This document shows positions 36,644 through 45,750 of a DNA stretch of 64,000 nt, piece after piece; the first letter of the stretch is position 1; the number at the start of each line of letters is the position of its first letter. The notes below the pieces were generated by a model. That model searched no databases. It was given only the letters and a program-made list of their open reading frames with translations, and had not been told where the DNA came from. Source of the stretch: Roseburia sp. (lineage in GTDB: Bacteria; Bacillota; Clostridia; Lachnospirales; Lachnospiraceae); the NCBI GenBank assembly GCA_026168605.1, contig JAPFDX010000019.1:21170-85169 (forward strand), given 5' to 3'. The translations under genes and the position numbers were made by a program.

Positions 36644-37851
36644 TTTTCTCTCCTGATTTCTAATAAATTATACAGTGTCGGGCAAAAGTGAAATTCCTCC
36701 ATCAGACGCTCCACTTCTTCCAGATATCTGCGCCGCGCCGCAGGCGGCACGATCTCTTTCGCATTTCCCGCAGCGCCGCCCTTTCGCACTGCCCGGATCA
36801 AAATATTTTTTGGCGTATGCGCAAAATCCACGAACTCCAGAAGCTGCGTTTTATAGCCGCAGTACTCCAGCAGATTCGCGCGGATGGCGTCCGTCGCGAG
36901 CGCCGAAAACCGCTCCTTTATGATGCCATAGCGCGTCAGCAGCGAGAGCTGCTCCGCCTTGATCTGGCTGTTTAGCTCATGCTGACAGCAGGGGACGGAA
37001 AAAATCATTTTCGCATTCCACCGGATGGCGTGAAAGAGCGCATAATCCGTCGCGGTGTCGCAGGCGTGCAGCGTCACGACCATATCCACCGGAAAATCCG
37101 CCTGATAGCCCTTGATATCGCCCACCTCAAAATGAAGGTTCTCATAGCCGTACTTTTCTGCCGCCGCGTTGCAGCCACGGATCACATCTTCCTTCAAGTC
37201 CAGACCCACGATATGCACATTGCGCCCTCTCAGCTCTGTAAAATAATAGTACAGCACAAAGGTCAGGTATGATTTTCCACAGCCGAAATCAATGATGTGC
37301 AGCGTCTCCTCCTGCCCGTCGCGGACAGCGTCGTCAACCATCTCCAGAAAACGGTTGATCTGACGGAACTTATCGTACATGGAGGCGACAACCTTTCCCT
37401 CCGCCATAAAAATCCCCATATCCACAAGCGGGGCAACCACCGTCCCCTCCTCGATCAGATATTTCTTTTTCCGGTTGTGCGCTGCAGCATTTGCAGCGGC
37501 AACATTTGCAGCGGCATTTGCTGCCGCTGGCTTCTCCCCGGTCTTTTTTCGCTTGTAGGCAGCATTTCCCTTTTTCGAGCACAGAAACATATGCTCATAC
37601 GCACCGTCCCACGCGTTAACCTGAAGATAGTTTCCCACAACCGTCTCCGATAAATACGCCAAAAGTTCCGCTGTGTCAATATTCCGGTGAAACACCTGCT
37701 TTTGCGTGTAGGCTGCCGCCTGATAATAGCGATCCTTTTTCTCCACCACGATCCTGCGGTATTTTTCCTGCGCCGACGTGGGCTTGCTGATAATGATCTT
37801 ATAAGGCTCTGCCTGCGCAATTTTCTCTAAAATTTCAATCTGTCCGTTCAT
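36640..37851 (-). CDS. Class I SAM-dependent methyltransferase (Methyltransf_32-like)
   Basis: A 403-residue protein. An N-terminal ~110-residue domain is followed by an Ala/Asn linker (EKPAAANAAANVAAANAAAH) and then a Rossmann methyltransferase domain: motif I HIIDFGCGKSYLTF, acidic VGLDLKEDVI, VVTLHACDTATDYAL and SVPCCQHELN. The HACDTATD and PCCQHE blocks are those of the family with eukaryotic GSTCD; targets may be rRNA or tRNA but are unknown. Confidence 0.85.
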   Translation of the reverse strand: MNGQIEILEKIAQAEPYKIIISKPTSAQEKYRRIVVEKKDRYYQAAAYTQKQVFHRNIDTAELLAYLSETVVGNYLQVNAWDGAYEHMFLCSKKGNAAYKRKKTGEKPAAANAAANVAAANAAAHNRKKKYLIEEGTVVAPLVDMGIFMAEGKVVASMYDKFRQINRFLEMVDDAVRDGQEETLHIIDFGCGKSYLTFVLYYYFTELRGRNVHIVGLDLKEDVIRGCNAAAEKYGYENLHFEVGDIKGYQADFPVDMVVTLHACDTATDYALFHAIRWNAKMIFSVPCCQHELNSQIKAEQLSLLTRYGIIKERFSALATDAIRANLLEYCGYKTQLLEFVDFAHTPKNILIRAVRKGGAAGNAKEIVPPAARRRYLEEVERLMEEFHFCPTLYNLLEIRREK

Positions 37852-37877
37852 CTGTCTCTCACTTTCCGTCCCATCGG

Positions 37878-38396
37878 TCAGCGCAGACGGTCAGTCTCAT
37901 AGCGCTGCTTTGTTTTTAGACAGAGCTTGAGCTGCTCGTAACGCTTCTGCACGTCCCCGTCCGGGATCACCACGTCCACCGCGACCGCCATGTTGTTGAT
38001 CAGTGAATCGTCGATCTCGTCGCGCATGGAGACGAGGATCTGGTATTTCTCCTCCACATCGTTCGCGTCCAGAAATGCCAGAAGCTTTGGATTCACGCCC
38101 GTTTCCATCTCTCCGGGCTCCACGGAGTTTGCGCTCACTTTCACTGCCTCATCGTCATCCACCAGATGTTCCACCCGCTCAAAGCGGTACTTCTGCGCCG
38201 CCTGCGGATATTTCACATGATCCACCTCGCTGACAAACATATCCAGCGGTCTGGCGTAAATCCCGTAATCTCCGTACAGCGCCTGATAGACCACCAGCTT
38301 CTCACCCGTCTCCGAATGTGTCGCGACTGTCACGATCTGATATAATTTATTTTTAAAATGGCGGTAAAATTCCCCGCTTTTTGGTATTCTCTCCAT
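37878..38396 (-). CDS. DUF1653 domain protein
   Basis: A 172-residue protein. Residues about 6-65 form DUF1653 (GEFYRHFKNKLYQIV, HSETGEKLVVYQALYGD, RPLDMF). The rest is charged and helical, probably a specific extension. Function unknown; the fold is small and beta-rich. Same strand as its neighbours with short gaps. Confidence 0.85.
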   Translation of the reverse strand: MERIPKSGEFYRHFKNKLYQIVTVATHSETGEKLVVYQALYGDYGIYARPLDMFVSEVDHVKYPQAAQKYRFERVEHLVDDDEAVKVSANSVEPGEMETGVNPKLLAFLDANDVEEKYQILVSMRDEIDDSLINNMAVAVDVVIPDGDVQKRYEQLKLCLKTKQRYETDRLR

Positions 38397-38414
38397 TTTT
38401 AGTGTCCTTTCTTT

Positions 38415-38942
38415 CTAGTTTTGCAGCATCTCGTAACGGTTTAGCAGCTCCGCACCCTCGCCGATAAAATCGCGCTCAAATCTCAGATCTGCCTGATACC
38501 CCGTGATCATCAGATCACTGACCTGCTGCATCAGCTCGCTGGAAGGGGCAGCATACGGCTGCACGGTCATCCGCAAGCGGTCATTGAGATTCTCTACTGG
38601 ACGTGCCTTTGGTATACTCTGCACCGGAGGCACCTGCTGCACCGGGCGCTGACGCGGCTGCATCTGCTGGCGTGGTGGCTGCATCTGTTGACCTGGCTGC
38701 CTATATGACTGCGACTGCATCTGCTGGCGCGGCTGTCTATACTGCGGCTGCATCTGCTGACCCGGCTGTCTATATGACTGTGACTGCCGATAGGACGGCT
38801 GCGAGTTCCCTCTCTGCGTATAGGATCCCTGCGCCGGGTGCGACTGATAAGTCCGCTGACGCTTCTGCTGCCTCCCCGACGACTTCTTCGCACTCAGAAC
38901 GATCGCAAGCACAATGATGATCCAGATAATAACTACTCCCAT
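38415..38942 (-). CDS. Membrane-anchored Gln/Pro/Arg-rich repeat protein
   Basis: A 175-residue protein with an N-terminal TM helix (residues about 2-17, VVIIWIIIVLAIVLSA). Then comes a low-complexity region with repeats of the type SYRQPGQQMQP and PRQQMQP (residues about 45-110), and a predicted helical C-terminal domain (LMQQVSDLMITGYQADLRFE). Not recognised. GGAGG lies upstream of the ATG. The middle is likely disordered. Confidence 0.7.
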   Translation of the reverse strand: MGVVIIWIIIVLAIVLSAKKSSGRQQKRQRTYQSHPAQGSYTQRGNSQPSYRQSQSYRQPGQQMQPQYRQPRQQMQSQSYRQPGQQMQPPRQQMQPRQRPVQQVPPVQSIPKARPVENLNDRLRMTVQPYAAPSSELMQQVSDLMITGYQADLRFERDFIGEGAELLNRYEMLQN

Positions 38943-39017
38943 AAACGACTCCTCCTTCTATGTCAAAATTCCGTTTCGATCCGGTGGATTGCTATGTACA
39001 AAAAGTTATATCCATAT

Positions 39018-39023
39018 TATAAT
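39018..39023 (+). promoter_or_regulatory. Probable -10 box upstream of ktrB
   Basis: TATAAT at 39018-39023 in an AT-rich gap, 55 bp before the ktrB start; a matching -35 box is poor. Confidence 0.35.
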
Positions 39024-39077
39024 GTTTTGATATACGATGTACAACCGGAATTTTTATTCGGAGGTTTAAAACATATC

Positions 39078-40421
39078 ATGTTACTGAAAAAAATCAAAAA
39101 TCTTTCCGGAATGCAGCTCATTGCCCTCGGGTTTCTTCTTCTGATCCTATGCGGCGCACTGCTTTTGATGCTTCCCATCTCCTCGCGGGACGGAACCGTC
39201 ACCCCGTTTACCACCGCACTCTTTACAGCGACAAGTGCGACCTGCGTGACCGGGCTGATTCTTGTAGACACTTACACCCACTGGTCCGTCTTCGGGCAGA
39301 TCATCCTGCTCTGTCTGATCCAGATCGGCGGACTCGGCTTCATCACTATGGGCACCGCCGTCTCCATGATGCTCCGCCGCAAGATCGGACTCAAGCAGCG
39401 CGGCTGGATCCGGGAGAGTTTCAATGTCCTCGACATCGGCGGCGTGGTACGGCTGATCCGTCTCGTCCTAAAAGGAACACTCCTTTTCGAGGGAATCGGC
39501 GCGATCATTCTCGCCATCCGCTTTTTCCCGCGCATGGGCTTATTGCAGAGCATTTACTATGGCATTTTCCATTCCGTCTCCGCCTTCTGCAACGCGGGCT
39601 TTGACCTGATGGGACGCTACGAACCGTATTCTTCCCTCACCGCCTACTACGACGATCCGGTTGTCTGTTTTACCGTCTGTGGGCTGATCCTGATCGGCGG
39701 CATCGGTTTTATTGTCTGGAGCGATATTGCAAAGCACAAATGGCATTTTCGAAAATATGCCCTCCAGACCAAGATGGTTTTGAGTGCGACCGCCCTTCTG
39801 GTGTTCGGCGGCGCGCTGCTTTTCTATCTGATCGAGGGAAACCGCCTGTATGACGGAATGAGCCCGGTTGGAAAAGTGTGCAGTTCCATTTTCAGCGCGG
39901 TTTCCCCGCGTACCGCAGGCTTTAACACAACAGATGTCGGCGGTCTCTCCGAGGGCGGCAAGCTGCTCACCATCATCCTGATGTTTATCGGCGGCGGCTC
40001 GGGCTCCACGGCAGGCGGCGTGAAGATGGCGACCATTTTCGTTCTTCTGGTGCATCTGCGCTCGACGCTGACGCGCAGCATGGGCGCCAATATTTTCGGC
40101 AGACGCATCGACGATTCCACAGTCACAAAGGCATCCGCACTGCTGTGCACCTACCTTTTTTTCACGCTCACGGCAACATTTGCCATTTGCAGTATGCAGG
40201 ATTTCGCCATCGGCGACGCGATGTTTGAGGTCGTCTCCGCCATCTGTACCGTCGGCATGAGCGTCGGGATCACCGGGGATTTAAATCTCGCCTCGCAGTT
40301 GATCATCATATTTCTGATGTATATCGGGCGGCTCGGAAGCCTGTCATTCGCACTTTCGTTTACCGACCACAAAAAAACGGCGCACGTCATGCAGCCGGTC
40401 GAACGGATCAATATTGGTTAA
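39078..40421 (+). CDS. ktrB: Potassium uptake membrane subunit, TrkH/KtrB family
   Basis: A 447-residue cation channel-like subunit. The four pore-loop filters are visible: ATSATCVTGL, SAFCNAGFD, SPRTAGFNTT and SAICTVGMSVG, each with the key Gly. Length matches KtrB. The start MLLKKIKNLSGMQ follows CGGAGGT at a rather long spacing of 13; the open frame goes further upstream over unrelated sequence. It is followed after 18 bp by the RCK subunit, giving a complete Ktr system. Confidence 0.93.
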   Translation: MLLKKIKNLSGMQLIALGFLLLILCGALLLMLPISSRDGTVTPFTTALFTATSATCVTGLILVDTYTHWSVFGQIILLCLIQIGGLGFITMGTAVSMMLRRKIGLKQRGWIRESFNVLDIGGVVRLIRLVLKGTLLFEGIGAIILAIRFFPRMGLLQSIYYGIFHSVSAFCNAGFDLMGRYEPYSSLTAYYDDPVVCFTVCGLILIGGIGFIVWSDIAKHKWHFRKYALQTKMVLSATALLVFGGALLFYLIEGNRLYDGMSPVGKVCSSIFSAVSPRTAGFNTTDVGGLSEGGKLLTIILMFIGGGSGSTAGGVKMATIFVLLVHLRSTLTRSMGANIFGRRIDDSTVTKASALLCTYLFFTLTATFAICSMQDFAIGDAMFEVVSAICTVGMSVGITGDLNLASQLIIIFLMYIGRLGSLSFALSFTDHKKTAHVMQPVERINIG

Positions 40422-40439
40422 TGAAAAGGAGTATTGGGT

Positions 40440-41090
40440 ATGAAATCAATTTTAATTATTGGACTTGGACGCTTCGGAACACATCTCTGCAAGGATCTGT
40501 CGCGTCTCAACAATGAGATCATGATCGTCGATCAGGACGAGAGCCGTCTGGAGGATCTCCTCCCGCTTGTCGTCAGCGCCAAGATCGGGGACTGCACCAA
40601 TGAAAAGGTACTGAAAAGTCTCGGCATCGGCAACTTTGACGTCTGCTTTGTCTGCATCGGCAACAACTTTCAGAGCAGCCTTGAGGTCACAAGCCAGCTC
40701 AAGGAACTCGGCGCAAAGTACGTGGTCAGCAAGGCAAACCGCGACATCCACGCGAAGTTCCTGCTCCGCAACGGCGCGGACGAGGTGGTCTACCCTGACT
40801 CTGACATCGCCGAGAAGATCGCCGTCCGTTTCTCCGCCAACCAGGTGTTTGACTACACGGAGCTCGGAAACGGCTACTCCATCTATGAGATCGCACCGCT
40901 TCCCGGATGGATCGGAAAGACCGTAAAAGAGGTCAACTTCCGTGCCGTCTACAACGCCAACATTATCGGCGTCAAGGCAGACGGCAGCATGAAGCTGACC
41001 CCCGGACCGGACTATGTATTTCAGCAGGATGAGCATCTGATGATCCTCGGACACCAGAGCGACGTCGAGGAGATCGTCAAAAAGCTCTAG
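40440..41090 (+). CDS. ktrA: Potassium uptake regulatory subunit, TrkA/KtrA family
   Basis: A 216-residue RCK protein. The Rossmann nucleotide site is IIGLGRFGTHL with Asp (IVDQDES) at the end of strand 2; the C-terminal TrkA_C domain begins about residue 135 (IYEIAPLPGWIGKTVKEVNF). ATG at 40440 is 8 bases after AAGGAG. It gates KtrB in response to nucleotides. Its stop overlaps the convergent gene by 4 bases (CTAG). Confidence 0.93.
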   Translation: MKSILIIGLGRFGTHLCKDLSRLNNEIMIVDQDESRLEDLLPLVVSAKIGDCTNEKVLKSLGIGNFDVCFVCIGNNFQSSLEVTSQLKELGAKYVVSKANRDIHAKFLLRNGADEVVYPDSDIAEKIAVRFSANQVFDYTELGNGYSIYEIAPLPGWIGKTVKEVNFRAVYNANIIGVKADGSMKLTPGPDYVFQQDEHLMILGHQSDVEEIVKKL

Positions 41091-41770
41091 TTTTCTGTCG
41101 GGATATATTTTTGTAACAGTTCCTGCATACGTTCCAGTGCACCACTCCGGCTGCACTGCTCCATCAGCGCATCCAGCAAATGCTCCTTCCAGTACCGGAG
41201 CACAAACTGGTTGCGCTGTTCGTTTTCCATATCCCGCAGGGTATCCCTGCCCTCTCTCGTGCAGTAATAGCCGAGCGCCAGAAAATCCGGCGCCTCCCAT
41301 CCCACCGTATCGTCAAGCACCGCCTTCACATTCTCAAGCTCACTGCGCAGCATCACCCGCTCCATCCCCGGGGTCTGCTCGCCATAGTTCGCCGACAGAC
41401 GCTTCAGGCTTGCAAACGTTGACCGGAAGTCCAGATCATCCTCCCGGATCGCACAGTCATGATAAACCTGCTCCAGTTCTCCCATCAGCGTATGTAAGCT
41501 GCGCTGCACCTCCGCCGCAGGTGTCTCCGCCATACAGTCAAGCAGACGCACGATGGATGCCTGCGCCTCCCCAAGATGCGCCCGCGCCCTGGCATAATCC
41601 TCTGCGAGCTGCGCGCCAAGCTCGATCGCTGCCCCGAGCTCCTTCATATCCGCCGCAAGCTTCGCCTTGTCCCCTCCTGCGCCCGCAAGGATCTGCTTTT
41701 GCAGCTCCTTTAATTCGTTTTTTAAATCCTTTGATTTTCTGCGCGCAGCAGCCCTCTCTGCAAATCCCAT
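41087..41770 (-). CDS. Hypothetical helical protein
   Basis: A 227-residue soluble, Ala/Glu/Leu-rich protein beginning MGFAERAAARRKSKDLKNEL. Heptad-like pattern for roughly residues 10-80 suggests coiled coil. Unrecognised. The start is tentative: GGAGG lies 12 bases upstream. Convergent with ktrA. Confidence 0.6.
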   Translation of the reverse strand: MGFAERAAARRKSKDLKNELKELQKQILAGAGGDKAKLAADMKELGAAIELGAQLAEDYARARAHLGEAQASIVRLLDCMAETPAAEVQRSLHTLMGELEQVYHDCAIREDDLDFRSTFASLKRLSANYGEQTPGMERVMLRSELENVKAVLDDTVGWEAPDFLALGYYCTREGRDTLRDMENEQRNQFVLRYWKEHLLDALMEQCSRSGALERMQELLQKYIPTEN

Positions 41771-41864
41771 AACCTTCTCTTTTCCTCCCGCTTTTCTGCT
41801 GAATCCCGTCTCCGAAAGGCTTAGCATTATTAGTATATCATTCTGCATATAGGAAAAACAAGAC

Positions 41865-43433
41865 CTACAATTCTATCACTCCGTCAAAACGTTCCAGATT
41901 CTTCTTGTCCCAGTTATGTGTGATCACAATCACTGTCTTCCCCTGAATATCCATGATATATTTTTCGATGCGTTCCGCCAGAACCGGATCAAGACCACTG
42001 GTCGGCTCATCAAAAATATAAACCTCCGGATCCCGCAAAAGCGCTCGTGCGATCGAAATTCTCTGTTTTTCTCCACCGGAGACTGCCGCTCCCATATCCC
42101 CCACCTCAGCTTTCTTTAGAATCTCGTCGGATAATCCGACACGGATACCCATGTCATAAGCAGCTTTCTCCTCCGAAAACAACGCAATATTTTCCATCAC
42201 GCTCCCGGAAAAAAGAAACACACTCTGCGGCACATAAAGAATATACTTTAAGAGACTGTCCCTCCGAATGGATGCAATCTCCTGCGTCCCAATGCGTATA
42301 CTCCCGCATGACGGTGTAAGAAACCTTGTCAAAGCCTTTGCAATAGACGTCTTTCCGATACCCGAACTTCCAATAACCGCATATTTCTTTCCCTTCTCAA
42401 AGGTGTAACTGAAATGCTCAAACAAAACTCTCTCACCATACGAAAGCGCAACATTCTCAAATACAAGATCGCCTCCACAGCAGTCCTCTGTCGCCATATC
42501 ACCCTCAAGTTCCAACACCTGCTCGAATTTCTGCCTGATCGTCTTTGTCGATCTCAGACTTGCAATCTGGCTGTTCATCACATGAAACGGCGAAAAAATA
42601 AAATTCAAAAGCTGTGTGGAGGTGATGAGCACGCCAATTTCCAAATGATCGGTGACAATAAAATACGTCGCTGCGATCATACAGACAATATGTGCAATCA
42701 TCCCAACGCTTTTTGAAACCGCCATCCCTCCAAGGTGGGTGACCTCATTTTCCATACGTGCCCGCTCCATCTTTTTATCTTCGCACTCCATTTTTTCAAA
42801 AAAGGTTCTCCCCTTCTGAAAAAAGATGATCGTATCTAACCCTTGTATCAATTCTTTCATTACAGACACATAGCGCTCTGCACTCTGTGAATAATCTGCG
42901 CGCACTTTCGCCATATGCTTTTTTAATAAATGCAGGACAAGCGGGGGCAGTGACGAGACAAGCATAAAAATCACAAAGATTTTGACACTGACGAACATTA
43001 ACGCGGCTACACTGCATAAAATTTCAACGGCATAACCGACAATCGTGCCCAACACGGAAAAATAGTCTCTGTACACCGTATCTACATCCCCCTGAAGGAG
43101 ATTCATGAAATAGGATTCCCCCATCTCATGAATCTCCTTTTGTTCACAGTCCAGCACTTTCCCGTAAATATCCTGTTTTAATTCTGTCACGCATTTTTTT
43201 GCAAAAAGCTTGCGCGTATACACTGCAAAAAGCTGAAATAGCAGGATCATTAGCAGACAGATCACTGCTATCCCGCCCTGCCGGCACAGATAAGTAAGAT
43301 TCTTGCTCACCGCCGCGTTGGAAAGATTCCCCATCGCAAAAGCCAGAATAATATTCACTCCCGCCTCTGCCAGTGCAAAAAATATACTAAGACCAAGTAC
43401 TCCTATATGATGTCTGATATACCGTTTCATCAC
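41865..43433 (-). CDS. Single ABC transporter with fused membrane and ATPase domains
   Basis: A 522-residue type IV ABC protein: six TM helices in residues about 10-290, then Walker A GSSGIGKTS, signature VSGGEKQR and Walker B VYIFDEPTSGLD, with switch His in VITHNW. It is shorter than usual because the N-terminal region and TMD loops are compact. The gene is visibly more AT-rich than neighbours and stands alone, so it may be acquired and probably acts as a homodimer. Substrate unknown. Confidence 0.88.
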   Translation of the reverse strand: MMKRYIRHHIGVLGLSIFFALAEAGVNIILAFAMGNLSNAAVSKNLTYLCRQGGIAVICLLMILLFQLFAVYTRKLFAKKCVTELKQDIYGKVLDCEQKEIHEMGESYFMNLLQGDVDTVYRDYFSVLGTIVGYAVEILCSVAALMFVSVKIFVIFMLVSSLPPLVLHLLKKHMAKVRADYSQSAERYVSVMKELIQGLDTIIFFQKGRTFFEKMECEDKKMERARMENEVTHLGGMAVSKSVGMIAHIVCMIAATYFIVTDHLEIGVLITSTQLLNFIFSPFHVMNSQIASLRSTKTIRQKFEQVLELEGDMATEDCCGGDLVFENVALSYGERVLFEHFSYTFEKGKKYAVIGSSGIGKTSIAKALTRFLTPSCGSIRIGTQEIASIRRDSLLKYILYVPQSVFLFSGSVMENIALFSEEKAAYDMGIRVGLSDEILKKAEVGDMGAAVSGGEKQRISIARALLRDPEVYIFDEPTSGLDPVLAERIEKYIMDIQGKTVIVITHNWDKKNLERFDGVIEL

Positions 43434-43460
43434 GTCTCCTTTGTTCTAACACCCGTTCAC

Positions 43461-43499
43461 AAAAACCCCCGGACGAGGCTTTCGCCTCACATCCGGGGG
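43461..43499 (-). terminator. Rho-independent terminator of the opp operon
   Basis: Minus strand CCCCCGGATGTGAGGCG / CGAGGC..GTCCGGGGG stem followed by TTTTTG, just downstream of the last gene (stop at 43519). Confidence 0.85.
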
Positions 43500-43518
43500 A
43501 TTCTTACAATATACGCCG

Positions 43519-43734
43519 CTATGGAAGATGCCGCAGGAAAAAGAACCAGATTACCAAAGCGAAGAAGCCCAGTACAAAGAGCACTGCCGGAATAAACACG
43601 ATAAATGCTGCAAGGATCATCGCCAGACGATCCTTCTTCTCCAGCTCAACGCCTTCCTCCTCCATACGCTTCTGCAATTCGTCCTCTGCCACATCGACAT
43701 CAACGACTCTCTTTATTTTCTTTTCAAACAGCAT
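43519..43734 (-). CDS. Small membrane protein at the end of the opp operon
   Basis: A 71-residue protein. A charged N-terminal half (ELQKRMEEEGVELEKKDR) is followed by one or two hydrophobic helices (LAMILAAFIVFIPAVLFVLG, FFALVIWFFFL). Unrecognised. GAGG is 8 bases ahead of the ATG, and it lies 17 bp after oppF and before the operon terminator. A transporter accessory role is possible. Confidence 0.7.
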   Translation of the reverse strand: MLFEKKIKRVVDVDVAEDELQKRMEEEGVELEKKDRLAMILAAFIVFIPAVLFVLGFFALVIWFFFLRHLP

Positions 43735-43751
43735 CGCATCCCTCGCTACGC

Positions 43752-44756
43752 TTAAGCTTCAAGCGGATAATGACAAGCCACAAAGTGTCCGTTTCCCTTG
43801 TCCTCCAGCACCGGAGTCTCGCACTTGCACTTCTCCTGACACTGGTAACATCTGGTGTGGAACTTACAGCCCGACGGCGGGTTCACGGGGCTTGGAATAT
43901 CGCCCTCGAGAAGAATACGCTCGCGCTTGTCGTTCGCATCCGTGGTCGGGATCGCTGAGAGCAATGCCTTCGTATACGGATGCAGCGTGCGCGCAAACAG
44001 TTCCTCGGTCGGCGCGATCTCCACCATGTTGCCCAGGTACATAACGCCGATACGGTCGCTGATGTACTTGACAACGCTGAGGTCGTGCGTGATGAACAGA
44101 TACGTCAGATGCTCCTGCTCCTTGAGGTCGGACAGCAGATTTAAGATCTGCGACTGGATCGACACGTCAAGCGCCGACACCGCCTCGTCACACACCACGA
44201 AACGCGGATTTAATGCAAGACTTCGTGCGATACCGATACGCTGACGCTGACCGCCTGAAAACTGGTGCGGATAACGCCCGTACATATAGGAATCCAGACC
44301 ACACTTCTTCATCACGTCCATGACGTAATCGCGCAGCGCCGGATCACCTTTCTTAAACTTTCCGTGCGCCACCAGACCCTCGCCGATGATCTGTCCGGCT
44401 GTCATACGCGGATTTAAAGAAGAGTACGGATCCTGGAAGATCAACTGCAGATCCTTGCGCAGCTCCCGCATCTGCTCTGCCGGCAGCTCCTTTAAGTTGA
44501 TCATCTGACCGTCTTTTTCGTATAAGATCTCACCGTCTGTCTGTGGGTAGAGCTGAAGGATCGTTCTTCCAAATGTAGACTTACCACAGCCGGATTCTCC
44601 TACCAGCCCCAACGTCTCACCCTCGTAAATGTCAATGGAAATTCCGTCGTTTGCCTTTACATACTTCTGCTCCTCACGGAATCCCGTCTTCTTGATTGGG
44701 AAATACTGCTTCTCATCGCGGATGCTAAGCAGCACCTTTTTATTTTCTGTCTGCAT
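43752..44756 (-). CDS. oppF: Oligopeptide ABC transporter ATP-binding protein OppF
   Basis: A 334-residue ATPase with Walker A GESGCGKST, signature FSGGQRQR and Walker B FVVCDEAVSALD. The C-terminal oligopeptide/dipeptide domain has the Cys cluster CKFHTRCYQCQEKC ... ACHYP. It overlaps oppD by 17 bases. It powers the OppBC permease together with OppD. Confidence 0.93.
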   Translation of the reverse strand: MQTENKKVLLSIRDEKQYFPIKKTGFREEQKYVKANDGISIDIYEGETLGLVGESGCGKSTFGRTILQLYPQTDGEILYEKDGQMINLKELPAEQMRELRKDLQLIFQDPYSSLNPRMTAGQIIGEGLVAHGKFKKGDPALRDYVMDVMKKCGLDSYMYGRYPHQFSGGQRQRIGIARSLALNPRFVVCDEAVSALDVSIQSQILNLLSDLKEQEHLTYLFITHDLSVVKYISDRIGVMYLGNMVEIAPTEELFARTLHPYTKALLSAIPTTDANDKRERILLEGDIPSPVNPPSGCKFHTRCYQCQEKCKCETPVLEDKGNGHFVACHYPLEA

Positions 44757-45741
44757 TTTTACTTCTCACCGCCTTCTCTGCATAGAAACATCTCACCTGA
44801 TGCTTCGGCTCTACTTCAACCAACTCCGGTTCCTCCTCCAGACATCTCTGCTGGCAGTATTTGCATCGCGGCGCAAACTTGCACCCTTTCGGCAGATACA
44901 GAGGATTCGGCACTGATCCCGGAATCGGGTCCAGCTTCTCGCCCTTTGGCGTATCGAGGCGCGGAATCGAAGTCATCAGTCCCTCCGTGTACGGATGGGA
45001 ATAATCGTCTCCCTCAAAAATGGTTTTTGCCTCCGCCATCTCCACAACCTGACCGCAGTACATGACTGCGACCTTGTCCGCCATCTCATTGATCACGCCG
45101 AGGTCATGTGTGATGAAAAGGATCGAGGTGCCAAGCTTCTCTTTCATATCATTCATCAGCTTAAGGATCTGCGCCTGGATCGTAACGTCAAGCGCAGTCG
45201 TCGGCTCATCCGCGATCAAAAGCTTTGGCTTGCAGGCAAGCGCCATCGCGATCATCACACGCTGACGCATACCGCCCGACAACTGGAACGGATACTGCTT
45301 TACCACACGCTCCGGGTTCGGGATCTTCACCTCGGCAAGCATACGGACCGCCTCCTCCGACGCCTGTTTCTTGTTCATGCCCTGATGGATGCGGAATACC
45401 TCGCCGATCTGTTTCTCCACGGTAAACACCGGATTTAAGGAGGTCATCGGCTCCTGGAAGATCACGGAAATCTCATTTCCGCGAATCTCATACATCTCTT
45501 TGTCCGAGCAGTTGATGACGTCTCTGCCGTTAAAGGTCACATTGCCGCTGTCGATATAGCCGTTTCCATCCAGAAGTCTTATGATACTCATGGCGGAAAC
45601 GCTCTTGCCGCTTCCACTCTCGCCTACGATTCCCAATGTTTCTCCTGCTTCCAGGGAGTAGGTCACATCGTTGACGGCTTTTACAGTGCCACGCTTTGTC
45701 TTAAAAAACGTATGCAGGTGTTCTACTTCAAGTAAACTCAT
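44740..45741 (-). CDS. oppD: Oligopeptide ABC transporter ATP-binding protein OppD
   Basis: A 333-residue ATPase: Walker [10 protein letters not shown], signature LSGGMRQR, Walker [13 protein letters not shown], and the C-terminal Cys cluster ([14 protein letters not shown] ... VRCFY). Follows oppC by 9 bases. Confidence 0.93.
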   Translation of the reverse strand: MSLLEVEHLHTFFKTKRGTVKAVNDVTYSLEAGETLGIVGESGSGKSVSAMSIIRLLDGNGYIDSGNVTFNGRDVINCSDKEMYEIRGNEISVIFQEPMTSLNPVFTVEKQIGEVFRIHQGMNKKQASEEAVRMLAEVKIPNPERVVKQYPFQLSGGMRQRVMIAMALACKPKLLIADEPTTALDVTIQAQILKLMNDMKEKLGTSILFITHDLGVINEMADKVAVMYCGQVVEMAEAKTIFEGDDYSHPYTEGLMTSIPRLDTPKGEKLDPIPGSVPNPLYLPKGCKFAPRCKYCQQRCLEEEPELVEVEPKHQVRCFYAEKAVRSKNADRK

Positions 45742-45750
45742 CTGTTTTTC

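Noticed and set aside
40452..41300. 282-codon minus-strand ORF opposite ktrA
   Set aside because: Antisense to a clear RCK protein and without any recognisable domain.
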